The notes under the pieces were generated by a model. That model did not search any database. It saw only the letters and a program-made list of their open reading frames with translations, and was not told the origin of the DNA. Positions 19,502 through 30,081 of a stretch of DNA of 64,000 bases are shown one piece after another. The translations under genes were made by a program, and so were the position numbers. Within the stretch, counting starts at the first letter, position 1; every line of letters begins with the position of its first letter. Origin of the DNA: Candidatus Aminicenantes bacterium JdFR-78 (lineage in GTDB: Bacteria; Acidobacteriota; Aminicenantia; JdFR-78); NCBI GenBank assembly GCA_002010665.1, contig MTON01000024.1, positions 140,999-204,998 of the forward strand, read 5' to 3'.

Positions 19502-22500
19502 ATGCCAAAAAGAAAGGACATTAAAAAAATATTAATAATTGGTTCGGGTCCAATAATTATAGGGCAGGCATGTGAATTTGATTATTCTGGTTCGCAAGCA
19601 TGCAAGGCACTGAAAGAGGAAGGCTATAAAATAATTCTTGTTAACTCAAATCCTGCAACAATCATGACTGACCCCGAAATGGTAGACAAAACTTATATTG
19701 AACCTCTTGTTCCCGAAATATTGACTAAAGTTATTCAAAAAGAAAAACCAGATGCTATACTTCCTACTCTGGGAGGACAGACAGCTTTAAATTTAACTGT
19801 TGAGCTTTTTGAACAGGAAGTCCTTAAAAAATATAACGTAAAAATAATTGGAGTAAAGGTTGATTCTATTAAAAAAACCGAAAATAGAGAGTTATTCAAA
19901 AAAACAATGGAGGAAATCGGATTAGAGGTTCCAAAAGGAGGGACTATTCGTAATACTGAAGAAGCTTTAAGATTACTCGATCTTATCAGTTTTCCTATAA
20001 TAATCAGACCCTCTTTCACTCTTGGAGGTACTGGTGCAGGTATTGCATATAATATGGAAGAATATAAGGAAATGATTGAGTGGGCACTTCGTGTCTCTCC
20101 AATTCATGAAGCATTAATTGAGGAATCAGTAATTGGATGGAAGGAATATGAGTTGGAAGTAATGCGGGATTCAAAGGATAATGTGGTAATTATTTGCTCG
20201 ATAGAAAATTTTGATCCAATGGGCGTTCATACTGGTGATTCTATCACAGTTGCTCCTGCACAAACCTTAACTGATAAAGAATACCAAAAAATGAGGGATA
20301 AAGCCTTAAGAATAATTCGCGCTGTAGGAGTTGAAACAGGAGGTTCAAACATTCAGTTTGCTGTAAATCCTAAAAATGGAAGAATGCTGGTTATTGAAAT
20401 GAATCCTAGAGTTTCAAGAAGCTCAGCACTTGCTTCAAAAGCTACAGGTTTTCCAATAGCAAAAATAGCTGCTAAACTTGCAGTTGGCTATACCTTGGAT
20501 GAAATTCCAAATGATATTACAAAGAAAACACCTGCATCATTTGAACCAGCACTTGACTATTGTGTTGTCAAAATACCACGATGGGATTTTGAAAAATTTC
20601 AAGATGTAAATACAGAAATTACAACTCAAATGAAATCTATTGGAGAAGTTATGGCAATCGGTAGAACTTTTAAAGAAGCACTTCAGAAAGCTTTGAGAGG
20701 TCTAGAAAAAGAGAATTCTGGAATTGGAGTTTGTTATTTAAAAAATCATTTCAAAAATTTGGATATTGAAGAGATAAAATCAAATCTAAGAAAACCCTCT
20801 CCAGACCGTTTATTCTATATTCAGGCAGCTTTATTAAAAAAAATAGAAATTAAGGAAATACATGAACTCACAGGTATAGATCCTTGGTTTTTAGACCAAA
20901 TAAAACAAATCCTTGAATTCGAAAATGAATTAATTTCTCATCAATCCAGGGTTCAAAAAATGGGCTTATCATCTCTTACTCCTCAATTAATAAAAAGAGC
21001 AAAACAATTTGGAATGTCAGATTATCAAATCGCGGTTTCTTTAAGGGAAACACCTGAAAACATTAGAAATTATAGAAAAAATCATAATATTGAATCAGTA
21101 GTTAAATGCGTTGATACATGTGCAGGAGAATTTGAAGCATTTACCCCGTATTATTATTTAACTTATGAGGAAGAAGATGAAATCAAACAAAGCAATAACA
21201 AAAAAATAATGATTTTAGGAGGTGGTCCAAATAGAATCGGGCAAGGCATTGAATTTGATTATTGTTGTGTGCATTGTGCTTATGCATTAAAGGAAGAAGG
21301 AATTGAATCCGTTATGGTTAATTCAAATCCAGAAACGGTAAGTACTGATTATGATACATCTGATAGACTGTATTTTGAGCCGTTATATGAAGAAGATATT
21401 TTGAATATTATTGAAAAAGAAAAGGTAGATGGAATTATAGTCCAATTTGGAGGACAAACTCCTCTAAATCTGGTTAAAAAAATCAAAAAATTTGGGAATA
21501 GTTATATAAGAATTATTGGCACTGCACCAGACAAAATAGATATTGCAGAAAATAGAAGCAGATTTAAGAAGTTTATATCAAATCTTAACCTAAATCAACC
21601 TCCGGGTGGAGTTGCCTGTTCAGTTGAAGAAGCAATTAGAATTGCAGAAAAAATTGGTTATCCTCTCTTAGTAAGACCTTCATATGTAATTGGCGGAAGA
21701 GCAATGGAGATAATTTATTCTCGCTCTATGTTTGAAAACTATTTTCTCAATCAGACTATAAAAGTATCAAGAGAATATCCTATTTTAATAGATAAATTTA
21801 TTGAGGATGCAATTGAAGTTGATGTTGATGCAATATCTGATGGAGATACTGTAGTCATTGGAGGTATAATGGAACATATTGAAGAAGCAGGTATTCACTC
21901 TGGTGATAGTAGCTGCGTTATACCTCCTGTTACACTGGCTAATTCTCAAATTGAAGAAATAAAGCGCCAAACCAAATTAATTGCTACAAAGCTAAGGGTA
22001 AGAGGACTTTTAAATATTCAATTCGCAATAAAAGGTGATTTAATTTATGTCTTAGAAGTTAATCCAAGAGCTTCCCGAACAATTCCTTATGTAAGTAAAG
22101 CAATTGGTATTTCATTAGCTAAATTAGCGACAAAAGTTATAATAGGAAAAAAATTAAAGGATTTAGGCTTTACCAAAGAAATTATACCAAAGCATTTTGC
22201 TGTAAAATATCCTGTTTTTTCCTTTGATAAACTACCAGGAGTTGATCCAGTTCTTGGTCCAGAAATGAAGTCCACTGGAGAAGTAATGGGAATTGATTCA
22301 GATTTTGGAAAAGCTTTTGCAAAAGCTTACATTTCTGCTGGACATAATTTACCTACAAAGGGAACAGTTTTCATAAGTGTTAAAAATAAAGATAAAAGAG
22401 CAATTATATTTATAGCAAAAAAATTAAGTGATATAGGTTTCAGACTAATAGCTACACAAGGGACAGCTAATGTCTTACAAAATAATGGATTGGATGTAAA

Positions 22501-22762
22501 GTCAATATTAAAGGTCTATGAAGGAAGACCAAATGTTATTGATTTAATTAAAAATCAAGAAATTGATATCATAATAAATACCCCTACAGGTAAGGGCCCA
22601 AAACAGGATAGTCTAAATATTAGAAAAATAGCTATAAAAAGATCAATCCCATGTATTACTACAATTTCTGGAGCATATGCCTGTGTAAATGGAATTGAGG
22701 CACTTCAAAAGGGAAATCTTGAAGTAAAAGCTTTACAAGAATATTTTTCATATAATCTTTGA
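19502..22762 (+). CDS. carB: Carbamoyl-phosphate synthase large subunit
   Basis: 1086 aa; [35 protein letters not shown]; duplicated ATP-grasp halves; MGS domain at C-terminus. Confidence 0.97.
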   Translation: MPKRKDIKKILIIGSGPIIIGQACEFDYSGSQACKALKEEGYKIILVNSNPATIMTDPEMVDKTYIEPLVPEILTKVIQKEKPDAILPTLGGQTALNLTVELFEQEVLKKYNVKIIGVKVDSIKKTENRELFKKTMEEIGLEVPKGGTIRNTEEALRLLDLISFPIIIRPSFTLGGTGAGIAYNMEEYKEMIEWALRVSPIHEALIEESVIGWKEYELEVMRDSKDNVVIICSIENFDPMGVHTGDSITVAPAQTLTDKEYQKMRDKALRIIRAVGVETGGSNIQFAVNPKNGRMLVIEMNPRVSRSSALASKATGFPIAKIAAKLAVGYTLDEIPNDITKKTPASFEPALDYCVVKIPRWDFEKFQDVNTEITTQMKSIGEVMAIGRTFKEALQKALRGLEKENSGIGVCYLKNHFKNLDIEEIKSNLRKPSPDRLFYIQAALLKKIEIKEIHELTGIDPWFLDQIKQILEFENELISHQSRVQKMGLSSLTPQLIKRAKQFGMSDYQIAVSLRETPENIRNYRKNHNIESVVKCVDTCAGEFEAFTPYYYLTYEEEDEIKQSNNKKIMILGGGPNRIGQGIEFDYCCVHCAYALKEEGIESVMVNSNPETVSTDYDTSDRLYFEPLYEEDILNIIEKEKVDGIIVQFGGQTPLNLVKKIKKFGNSYIRIIGTAPDKIDIAENRSRFKKFISNLNLNQPPGGVACSVEEAIRIAEKIGYPLLVRPSYVIGGRAMEIIYSRSMFENYFLNQTIKVSREYPILIDKFIEDAIEVDVDAISDGDTVVIGGIMEHIEEAGIHSGDSSCVIPPVTLANSQIEEIKRQTKLIATKLRVRGLLNIQFAIKGDLIYVLEVNPRASRTIPYVSKAIGISLAKLATKVIIGKKLKDLGFTKEIIPKHFAVKYPVFSFDKLPGVDPVLGPEMKSTGEVMGIDSDFGKAFAKAYISAGHNLPTKGTVFISVKNKDKRAIIFIAKKLSDIGFRLIATQGTANVLQNNGLDVKSILKVYEGRPNVIDLIKNQEIDIIINTPTGKGPKQDSLNIRKIAIKRSIPCITTISGAYACVNGIEALQKGNLEVKALQEYFSYNL

Positions 22763-22778
22763 TTTTTTTTCTTATTTC

Positions 22779-24143
22779 TTAAAAAAATTCATCATGAATT
22801 GCAATAACTGCCTTTTTTAAATCTTTCTCTTTCACAACAAAATAATAAGCAACTTCAGATGCACCTGAAGAAATCATTTCAACATTAATATTCTTTTTAG
22901 CAACTGCCGAAAAAACTTTTGCTGCAATACCTTTTCTTTTTTTAATACCTTCACCAACAACTGCAATGAGTGCAATATCTCTCACTAAAACAAATTTCTC
23001 AATAACTCCTCCACATAAATTATTCAACACTTCATGACTTTTCTCTAAATCCCTTTTATTAATTAACAAGTTTATACAGGTTTGAGATGTGAGAATTGAA
23101 TAAATATTTATTCCTTTTTGAGAAAGAAGATTACCAATTTCTCCTATAATTCCGGGCTTATACCCAACCCCAGGTCCATAAATTCTAAAAACACCTATTT
23201 CATTATTAAAGGTAACACTTTTAACAATATTCTTTTTAACATACCCTTTTGGCAAAATCAGTGTACCTCTTCCACCATCTTTATAAAAATTCCTTATTAT
23301 AATTTTTGTTTTCAATTCTGTTAAGGGTTCAACAGTACGAGGATGTAAAATTTTTGCTCCAAAATAGGAAAGTTCTGCCGCCTCGTAATGTGACAATCTG
23401 GTTATTCTCTTTGCATTTCTTACAATTTTTGGATCAGCGCTCATGAAACCATCTACGTCTTTCCATATTTCTAAAATAGGAGAATTTAATGCATAAGCAA
23501 CAACAGCTGCACTATAGTCAGAGCCATTTCTTCCAAAAGTTGTAATTTTTCCTTTTTTAGTGCATCCGTAATAACCTGTAATAACAGGAATAATTCCTTT
23601 ATTTAACAATGGAACAACATGTTTTTCAAAATTCAATTTTGTCTCTTTTAAATCAACAGTTGCATTTTCAAATGAGTCATCAGTTATTATTTTAATTTTC
23701 TCAGATTCTAGCTCAGTAGCCTTTATACCATTCTGGGTTAAAATTTCAGAAAGGATTATAGCTGAAAACCGTTCCCCATAACTTAGAATATTTGCTTTAA
23801 TAGAATCTGTTAACTCTCTAGTGTAGGCAACTCCATATAATAATCTTTCAAGTCTTTTTATTTTATAGGAGATTTTTCTTTTTACTTTTTTCTTAAAATT
23901 TCTGTCATAAATGGTGTTTTCAATTAAAAATTCGTGCTTTTTATGAATTTTATTAAGAATTTGTTTTATTTTATTTTCAGATTTTAAAGCTAATTCTATT
24001 GCGTGGAAAAGCATATCAGTAACTCCAGAAACTGCGGATACAACAATTGCAGTTTTGCTCTTCTCATCTCTAATTATTTCTACTACTTTTAAAAAATTCT
24101 CAGGATTGTTCAAACAAGCTCCTCCAAATTTTGTTATTTTCAT
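22779..24143 (-). CDS. lysC: Aspartate kinase
   Basis: KFGGACLNNPENF, TELESEKIKIITDDSF, TTFGRNGSDYSAAVVAYALNSPILEIWKDVDGFMSADP, C-terminal ACT domains. Confidence 0.92.
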   Translation of the reverse strand: MKITKFGGACLNNPENFLKVVEIIRDEKSKTAIVVSAVSGVTDMLFHAIELALKSENKIKQILNKIHKKHEFLIENTIYDRNFKKKVKRKISYKIKRLERLLYGVAYTRELTDSIKANILSYGERFSAIILSEILTQNGIKATELESEKIKIITDDSFENATVDLKETKLNFEKHVVPLLNKGIIPVITGYYGCTKKGKITTFGRNGSDYSAAVVAYALNSPILEIWKDVDGFMSADPKIVRNAKRITRLSHYEAAELSYFGAKILHPRTVEPLTELKTKIIIRNFYKDGGRGTLILPKGYVKKNIVKSVTFNNEIGVFRIYGPGVGYKPGIIGEIGNLLSQKGINIYSILTSQTCINLLINKRDLEKSHEVLNNLCGGVIEKFVLVRDIALIAVVGEGIKKRKGIAAKVFSAVAKKNINVEMISSGASEVAYYFVVKEKDLKKAVIAIHDEFF

Positions 24144-24144
24144 T

Positions 24145-25197
24145 TTAATTCTCTATTATTTCTTTTTTTAATGCATATTCAGCATTTAACACACTTGTTC
24201 CAGCTGCTCCTCTTACAAGATTATTCACATGAAGAAAAAAGCTTATTTTATTGTTCTTTCTTCTTATCCTTCCTATTACTACTGCCATTCCTTTTTCTGT
24301 ATGTATATCAAAAATTGGCTGTGGTCTATCTTTTTCGTTTATTAATATTATCGGTCTCTCAGGTGCAGAGGGTAGTCTTAATTTTTGTGGTTCTCCTTTA
24401 AAATTGATTAAATTTTTAATAAAAAGGCTTTCATTTATTTCTCTTTCAAATTCAAGAGTTATGCATTCTAAATGTCCAAAAGGCACAGGTACTCTTGCAC
24501 AATTTGCTATTACTTCAATTTCTTTTTCTTTGATTTTTCCATTAACTAATTGCCCAAGAATTTTTTTTGTCTCTCTTTCAATTTTCTCCTCTTCATCTTT
24601 TATATATGGGATAACATTTCCAAATATACTCATTGCAGGTATTCCTTTTCTTCCAGCTCCTGAAATAGATTGATATGTTGTAATTATTGCAGATTTCAAT
24701 TTTAAATTTAAAATTGGCTTTAGGGCCATTACAAACCCTGAAGTCGTACAATTTGAATTGGTAATTACAAATCCTCCGTATTTATTTTTCTGTTTTTCTG
24801 CTAACTCAAAATGTTCAGGATTTATTTCTGGAATTATAATAGGTATTTCTTCATTCATTCTATGAGCGCTTGCATTAGAAAAGATATATAATCCGTTATT
24901 TCTTAATTCAATCTCAATATCCTTTGCCACAGAAGAGGGAAGAGCACTAAAAACTATTTTTATATTGTTTTTTATAAAAGTTTCAATACTGGTTTTCTCA
25001 ATTATCAAGTTTTTTACAATATTGGGAATTTCTCCTTTCAACATCCAGTTTACTACTTCATTATACTTTTTTCCCTCTGAGTTTGATGACGCTGTCAAAC
25101 AGGAAATTTCAAAATAAGGATGATTGGAAAGCATTTTAATAAACTGTTGTCCTACCAAGCCAGTGCATCCCATAATTCCAACTCTCAATTTTCTCAT
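24145..25197 (-). CDS. asd: Aspartate-semialdehyde dehydrogenase
   Basis: VGIMGCTGLVGQQFIKML, VITNSNCTTSGFVMALKPIL, YQSISGAGRKG, CARVPVPFGHLECITLEFE. Confidence 0.93.
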   Translation of the reverse strand: MRKLRVGIMGCTGLVGQQFIKMLSNHPYFEISCLTASSNSEGKKYNEVVNWMLKGEIPNIVKNLIIEKTSIETFIKNNIKIVFSALPSSVAKDIEIELRNNGLYIFSNASAHRMNEEIPIIIPEINPEHFELAEKQKNKYGGFVITNSNCTTSGFVMALKPILNLKLKSAIITTYQSISGAGRKGIPAMSIFGNVIPYIKDEEEKIERETKKILGQLVNGKIKEKEIEVIANCARVPVPFGHLECITLEFEREINESLFIKNLINFKGEPQKLRLPSAPERPIILINEKDRPQPIFDIHTEKGMAVVIGRIRRKNNKISFFLHVNNLVRGAAGTSVLNAEYALKKEIIEN

Positions 25198-25212
25198 CTT
25201 TTAATTTAAAAA

Positions 25213-25929
25213 TTACCCTTTAGTGATAAGAATAGGATCGATTTCTGCCTGAACTATTTCAGGTAGATTCCCAGCTAACCCTATAATATCTCCATAAAAA
25301 ACCATTATTCCATCAATCTCATCCATCATAAATGATTCAATGTTTTCTTCAATTATCTTTCTGTCTTTTTGTTTTATTGAATTACAGAGTGAGGTAGCTA
25401 CAGCATCTGCTAAGGTAACATTTTTTGAAATGACGACCACTGCATCTGCTTTTCCAAAGCTTAAAGAATGACCTATTGTGGCAGATGATGTGCAAATTCC
25501 TATAATAGAATCACAAGGATAAAATTTTAACCCGATATTACAAACATTTTCTCCAGAATAAATTCCAACAATTATAGGATGATTTATTTTCATTGCAATA
25601 TCTCCTCCATTATCTACAATTGCATGCTTGGCTCCTTCCTTAATTAATGCCTTTAAAGTATATTCAGCAATTGCTCCAGCTACGCATGCCATAGGACCAA
25701 CACCTGCCTTAGCACTTTCCACAGCCATTCTCTTCACGATCTCAGGAGCATTATAGGGAACAATATAGGGCTTTAAAGTTGACTTGAATAAAGGGTCATT
25801 TTTTATGTAATCTTCAAGTAATTTCCTCTGATTTATTATTTCTTTCTCTGCAATAGGTATAAATCTTTCCTCACATATCAGGGATATAATAGTTTCCTTA
25901 ATTTTTATTTTAGTCCTCTTAATTGCCAT
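25213..25929 (-). CDS. UPF0280 family protein (COG2122, ApbE-like)
   Basis: ESAKAGVGPMACVAGAIAEYTLKALIKEGAKHAIVDNGGDIAMK...VGIYSG...GICTSSATIGHSLSFGKADAVVVIS. Confidence 0.85.
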   Translation of the reverse strand: MAIKRTKIKIKETIISLICEERFIPIAEKEIINQRKLLEDYIKNDPLFKSTLKPYIVPYNAPEIVKRMAVESAKAGVGPMACVAGAIAEYTLKALIKEGAKHAIVDNGGDIAMKINHPIIVGIYSGENVCNIGLKFYPCDSIIGICTSSATIGHSLSFGKADAVVVISKNVTLADAVATSLCNSIKQKDRKIIEENIESFMMDEIDGIMVFYGDIIGLAGNLPEIVQAEIDPILITKG

Positions 25930-25932
25930 TTT

Positions 25933-27282
25933 TCACTGAACATATATAGCTCCAACAGGGCATACGTCTTCACAGATTCCACATCCATTGCATTTCTGTG
26001 AATTCACATGAATATTCCACTTCTGGTCATGATAGAAAACATCCTCCGTACAAATAGAAATACAAACTCCACAATGAATACATTCATTCTCATTCCTGAA
26101 CAAATATTTTTCTTCAGGAATTTCAACCTTTTTTTCTTTAAAAAATTCTATCTCCTTAGGTTCATTCATAGCCATAGATTGAAAAGTTTCCTTTAAGGAG
26201 AGTTTTTGAACTGGCTTAGTTAAGAAAAACTTTCCATTTTCTATCCACTCCTTTAATACTTGAGCAATTAATTTTGCTTTATAAAAACTCGAAAGGGGAG
26301 AAGTTTTAACTTTTTTACCATTAATCTCAATATAACCAGATTTCAATTCTGCATAGCTTACCTTTCGTAGAATCGGTCTTGAACGAGAAGGAATCCCATA
26401 ATCTAGAACATTTGTAATTATATCTGCATCACTTAATCCAGTATAATGAGCTATTTCTTCATTCAAAATAGGTATGGGAATGCCAATTCCCAAATACAAG
26501 GTGCAGCCATAACCACTGAAAGTTGCAGCTTTTAAAAATTTACTAGTCATTTCTTTTAGATTTCCGATTACCATTAGTGTGGAAAATTGGTTTTTGGGAT
26601 CATGTTGGGTCCCGTTTCCAATTATGTATCCTTGGGTTCCTCCAATAAATATTCTAGTTCCAATACCAATAGTTTCAAAAAAGGGATCATTCATGAGGGG
26701 AGATAGCTCTCCTGCTCCTGAATAGGTCGCATTTCCAAAATTCGGAAGAAGTTTACCCATGTATGTATAAAGAATTCTGTTAGAAGAATTTGTAGCTACA
26801 TTATACTTTTGATATGCATTTCTTGGATTGCACATAATAGCCTGATTTAAATCATCAATTGTGAGTTGTGTCTCTATGTATTTTCTTGGATAACAATCAG
26901 TTCCATATGCTTCAGCTCTCACAATAACAGGTTTTCTATTAATTAAATCTTCAATTACATGTGCACCTCCATATTTTATACCTAAGGACTCGGATGGTTG
27001 AGTTGCACCTAGATAAGCATCAACTGCAGCCACGCCTGTGTATGCTTCAACTCCGTTTATCCATACCTTAGACATTTTAATCGGTGGATCCGCATGACCA
27101 AAATTAATCCAGACTCCAGAGGAACACATTGCTCCAAAAGTTCCAGTTGTTACAACATCTACCTTTTCAAAAGCTTTTTTTGGTCCAATTTCTTTTACAA
27201 TCTTGGTCATTTCATCAGCTGTAACCACTTTTACCTTTTCTTTTTTAATTTTTTCATTTATTTCTTCTATAGTTCTTGTCAT
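25933..27282 (-). CDS. Homocysteine biosynthesis protein (DUF39/COG1900) with C-terminal two [4Fe-4S] ferredoxin domain
   Basis: [53 protein letters not shown] is the DUF39 signature; C-terminal [11 protein letters not shown] and [12 protein letters not shown] motifs. Confidence 0.9.
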   Translation of the reverse strand: MTRTIEEINEKIKKEKVKVVTADEMTKIVKEIGPKKAFEKVDVVTTGTFGAMCSSGVWINFGHADPPIKMSKVWINGVEAYTGVAAVDAYLGATQPSESLGIKYGGAHVIEDLINRKPVIVRAEAYGTDCYPRKYIETQLTIDDLNQAIMCNPRNAYQKYNVATNSSNRILYTYMGKLLPNFGNATYSGAGELSPLMNDPFFETIGIGTRIFIGGTQGYIIGNGTQHDPKNQFSTLMVIGNLKEMTSKFLKAATFSGYGCTLYLGIGIPIPILNEEIAHYTGLSDADIITNVLDYGIPSRSRPILRKVSYAELKSGYIEINGKKVKTSPLSSFYKAKLIAQVLKEWIENGKFFLTKPVQKLSLKETFQSMAMNEPKEIEFFKEKKVEIPEEKYLFRNENECIHCGVCISICTEDVFYHDQKWNIHVNSQKCNGCGICEDVCPVGAIYVQ

Positions 27283-27337
27283 TTCAAAACCTCCAAAAGG
27301 AATAAAAATTTAAATTTTCGAAAGGGATTATTTATAA

Positions 27338-27388
27338 TTCGGGAAGGAATCCCGAACACGGGTTTAAAGTATAGCACCCGTGTTCGGG
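27338..27388 (-). promoter_or_regulatory. Structured 5' leader with competing hairpins (class unknown)
   Basis: 13-bp perfect stem: + strand CCCGAACACGGGT (27351-27363) with ACCCGTGTTCGGG (27376-27388); alternative stem TTCGGG (27338-27343) with CCCGAA (27351-27356). Confidence 0.6.
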
Positions 27389-27453
27389 TTACGCATTATC
27401 ATGGCAGGAATTATTATCCAATAAATTTCAATTAAATTATCCATTAGGTGATA

Positions 27454-27482
27454 TTTATAAGAAAAGTTATATAAATTGTCAA
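27454..27482 (-). promoter_or_regulatory. sigma70 promoter of the homocysteine/aspartate-family operon
   Basis: Minus strand TTGACA (27482-27477), 17-nt spacer, TATAAA (27459-27454). Confidence 0.75.
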
Positions 27483-27766
27483 GGCTTTTTTAAAAAGCCT
27501 TTTTTATATTCTTCTATGAATTTTTCCTTACATTCCTTTGAACAGAAATAGTATTTTTTACCATTTATATTAACTTCTATTGCATCTTCTACTGGAAGAT
27601 AGGTATTACAAACCTCGTCTTTAATCATTAAATTTGATTTTTTCTGTTGAGGAGGTTCTTTAGGCAATTTGAAAAACGAGCTCCATTTATTTATAAATCT
27701 AATGAATTTTATTAATAAATATAATACAAATATCAAAAATCCAATTAAAATTAATTTTACAAGCAT
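27479..27766 (-). CDS. Small membrane-anchored YHS/TRASH-like metal-binding domain protein (PP0621-like)
   Basis: N-terminal TM helix then DEVCNTYLPVEDAIEVNINGKKYYFCSKECKEKFIEEYKKG. Confidence 0.75.
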   Translation of the reverse strand: MLVKLILIGFLIFVLYLLIKFIRFINKWSSFFKLPKEPPQQKKSNLMIKDEVCNTYLPVEDAIEVNINGKKYYFCSKECKEKFIEEYKKGFLKKP

Positions 27767-27793
27767 ATTAAAAATTTAGGCTATTTTTATATG

Positions 27794-27814
27794 AAAGTCA
27801 ATTAATTTGACTTT
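27794..27814. promoter_or_regulatory. Palindrome carrying the -35 elements of divergent promoters
   Basis: AAAGTCAA-TTAAT-TTGACTTT; plus-strand promoter TTGACT-N17-TAAAAT (27807-27835), minus-strand TTGACT-N17-TAAATT. Confidence 0.5.
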
Positions 27815-27853
27815 GTCTATCTAATTATTTAAAATGGAAAAACGAAATTATTA

Positions 27854-29335
27854 ATGAAAAAGAGAGGAATAGTCTTAATTTCCATATTTTTGATCCTTTC
27901 TCAAATTATATTTTCACAACAGAATCCTTCTCCTTATGGAATAAATGGACATGTTCCAAAAAATAGAACTCTATCACTAATAAAAAATGCGGGAATAAAA
28001 TGGGTAAGAGTTGATTTTAACTGGTATGAAATCGAAAGTTCCAAAGGAAATTTTAACTGGAAAGAAATGGATAGAGTTGTGAATAACTCAATAGATAAGG
28101 GTTTAAGTATACTTGGAGTCCTTGCTTATACACCTTCTTGGGCAAATAATGGCAAGTCTAAAAATTATCCACCCTTAAAAAAACAGTACTGGACAAATTT
28201 TGTTAAAAAAGTCGTGAGAAGGTATAAAAGTAAAGTCAAATATTGGTCAATGTGGAATGAGCCGAATTTGGAAAAATTTTGGTCTGGAACTTTAGATGAG
28301 TATGTATTCAATATTCTAATCCCTGGAGCACAAACTGCAAAATCGATTGACTCCAATTGTAAAATTGTTGGACCAGATTTATCACATTTGACTACTGGAG
28401 ATAATATGTGGAACATATGGCTAAGGGCTATTTTAAGAGAAGCAAAGGATTATATTGATGTAATTTCTCACCACATTTATGATATTAGGGGACCAACTTA
28501 TATTTTCGATAAATTAGAAAATGATCAAGGTCCTCTGCTTCCATCTGTTCTTAGAGTGCTTAAAGAAGAAGGAGTAGATAATAAACCTTTCTGGATTACA
28601 GAAACTGGTTGGCCTACAGATGAAGTAGGGGAGGAGGTTCAGTCAAAATATTATCTCGAGTTTCTTCAAGGAATGAGAAATAGGTCATACATAAATAAAA
28701 TCTTTTTTTATGAGATAATAGATGACCCAAGACCTGAAATTCCTAAATATGGGATTATTTATAATAATTTTACTCCTAAAAAAGCCTATTATACCTATAA
28801 GGACTTCATAGCAGGGAAATATCCTCCTGAAGAACCTGAAAACAAGGGTGAAAGTGATACTAATTGTCCCATAATAACCACATTAAATAAAGATAAAAAT
28901 TCTTCAAGAAAAATAATATATCTTAAATCTTTAAGAGATAATTTATTAAAGTCCACAATCCGCGGGAATGAAATTATAAAGCTATATTACAGATATTCGC
29001 CAGAAGTCAATTCAATTCTCCTAAATTCTCCGTATGCTCGTGAATTAGCATTAGAATGTTTAAAGCCTTTTGTGAAATTTAGTGAAGAATTATTTAAAAA
29101 TCCTTTAGAATTAGAAAATAAGAAATTTTATTTGAAACAAAGAGACTGGGAAAAGATTGAGGAATTCATAGAAATTTTGAGAGCTTTTGCAAGTCCTGAA
29201 TTGTTTAGAATTGTTAATGAAATAGAGGAGAGATTACCTCAATATAAAGAAAAATCATTGAATGAATTAATTTTAAAATTAGAATTTGAATTTTCATTTT
29301 TAAGAAAAGAAAAAGAAAATAAAAATGAAAAATAA
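27854..29335 (+). CDS. Secreted glycoside hydrolase (GH39/GH5-like TIM barrel)
   Basis: Signal peptide; WVRVDFNWYEIESSKGNFNWKEMDRVV, YWSMWNEPNLEKFWSG (acid/base NEP), FWITETGWPT (nucleophile TE). Confidence 0.8.
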   Translation: MKKRGIVLISIFLILSQIIFSQQNPSPYGINGHVPKNRTLSLIKNAGIKWVRVDFNWYEIESSKGNFNWKEMDRVVNNSIDKGLSILGVLAYTPSWANNGKSKNYPPLKKQYWTNFVKKVVRRYKSKVKYWSMWNEPNLEKFWSGTLDEYVFNILIPGAQTAKSIDSNCKIVGPDLSHLTTGDNMWNIWLRAILREAKDYIDVISHHIYDIRGPTYIFDKLENDQGPLLPSVLRVLKEEGVDNKPFWITETGWPTDEVGEEVQSKYYLEFLQGMRNRSYINKIFFYEIIDDPRPEIPKYGIIYNNFTPKKAYYTYKDFIAGKYPPEEPENKGESDTNCPIITTLNKDKNSSRKIIYLKSLRDNLLKSTIRGNEIIKLYYRYSPEVNSILLNSPYARELALECLKPFVKFSEELFKNPLELENKKFYLKQRDWEKIEEFIEILRAFASPELFRIVNEIEERLPQYKEKSLNELILKLEFEFSFLRKEKENKNEK

Positions 29336-29942
29336 GAAATTGATCATCGTGATGGTTATTCTGACTACATATAATATTGGATTTGCCCAAAAATCCAATA
29401 CTGTTTCCTCACGATGGGCATTGGGAGTTGGAGGAGGATGGTATGGAATGCCAGAAGAAATTATGAGTAAATTAGTATATGAATCTCCTGCTTTGAGAGG
29501 AAGTACTTATTTTTTAAAATTAAGTTATGAAGAGGGTACTAAAAGCTTTATTTCTACTGTTTTTCAACTTTCTTTTGTTTATGAGAAAATGTCAGGTTCA
29601 GGTATTTGGCGCTACAAAAAAAACTGGGATTCAATTAAAGGAAGCATTGATTTGACTCAATATTTGATGAGTATTTCAACTATTTTCAATTTTTTCAATA
29701 ACTTACCATTAAATCCATATTTTGGAATTGGTCTTGGTCTGGGCAAGTTAGATATATTTGTAAAAGGACAGCTTGTAAAAGACATTGAAATAGAAGAACA
29801 GGATGAAATTGGCCTTTATATTCCTGTTTTATATATTCCAATAGGGTTGAGATTAAAAGTATATGACTTGTTTGAAATTAAAGTTGAAACAGGATTTCAG
29901 AACGGATTTTATATGGGTGGAATTCTCTCCATATATCTTTAA
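29325..29942 (+). CDS. Predicted outer-membrane beta-barrel protein
   Basis: Signal peptide, glycine/aromatic-rich strands (NPYFGIGLGLGKLDIFVKG), terminal GGILSIYL; start overlaps the hydrolase stop. Confidence 0.55.
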   Translation: MKNKKLIIVMVILTTYNIGFAQKSNTVSSRWALGVGGGWYGMPEEIMSKLVYESPALRGSTYFLKLSYEEGTKSFISTVFQLSFVYEKMSGSGIWRYKKNWDSIKGSIDLTQYLMSISTIFNFFNNLPLNPYFGIGLGLGKLDIFVKGQLVKDIEIEEQDEIGLYIPVLYIPIGLRLKVYDLFEIKVETGFQNGFYMGGILSIYL

Positions 29943-30081
29943 CATCTTAAAAATAAAAATAGCTTTTTATAAATGGATTGTTTAATTGTTTTTATATTGG
30001 GTCGTATAAGATATATTATGTAAACCAATAACATATAGATTAAAAAATAAAAAAATGTAAAAAATTCTATTGGGAAAGGAT

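Noticed and set aside
23211-23217. GTAACAC half site inside lysC, and GTGTTAC at about 51000 inside the NIF3-like gene, as further NikR sites
   Set aside because: Isolated half sites within coding sequence with no partner at 13-14 nt.
27481-27501. AAGGCTTTTTTAAAAAGCCTT hairpin followed by a T run on the plus strand, terminator-like
   Set aside because: No plus-strand gene ends upstream of it; it falls inside the coding end (KKGFLKKP) of the minus-strand YHS gene, so it is probably a codon artefact.
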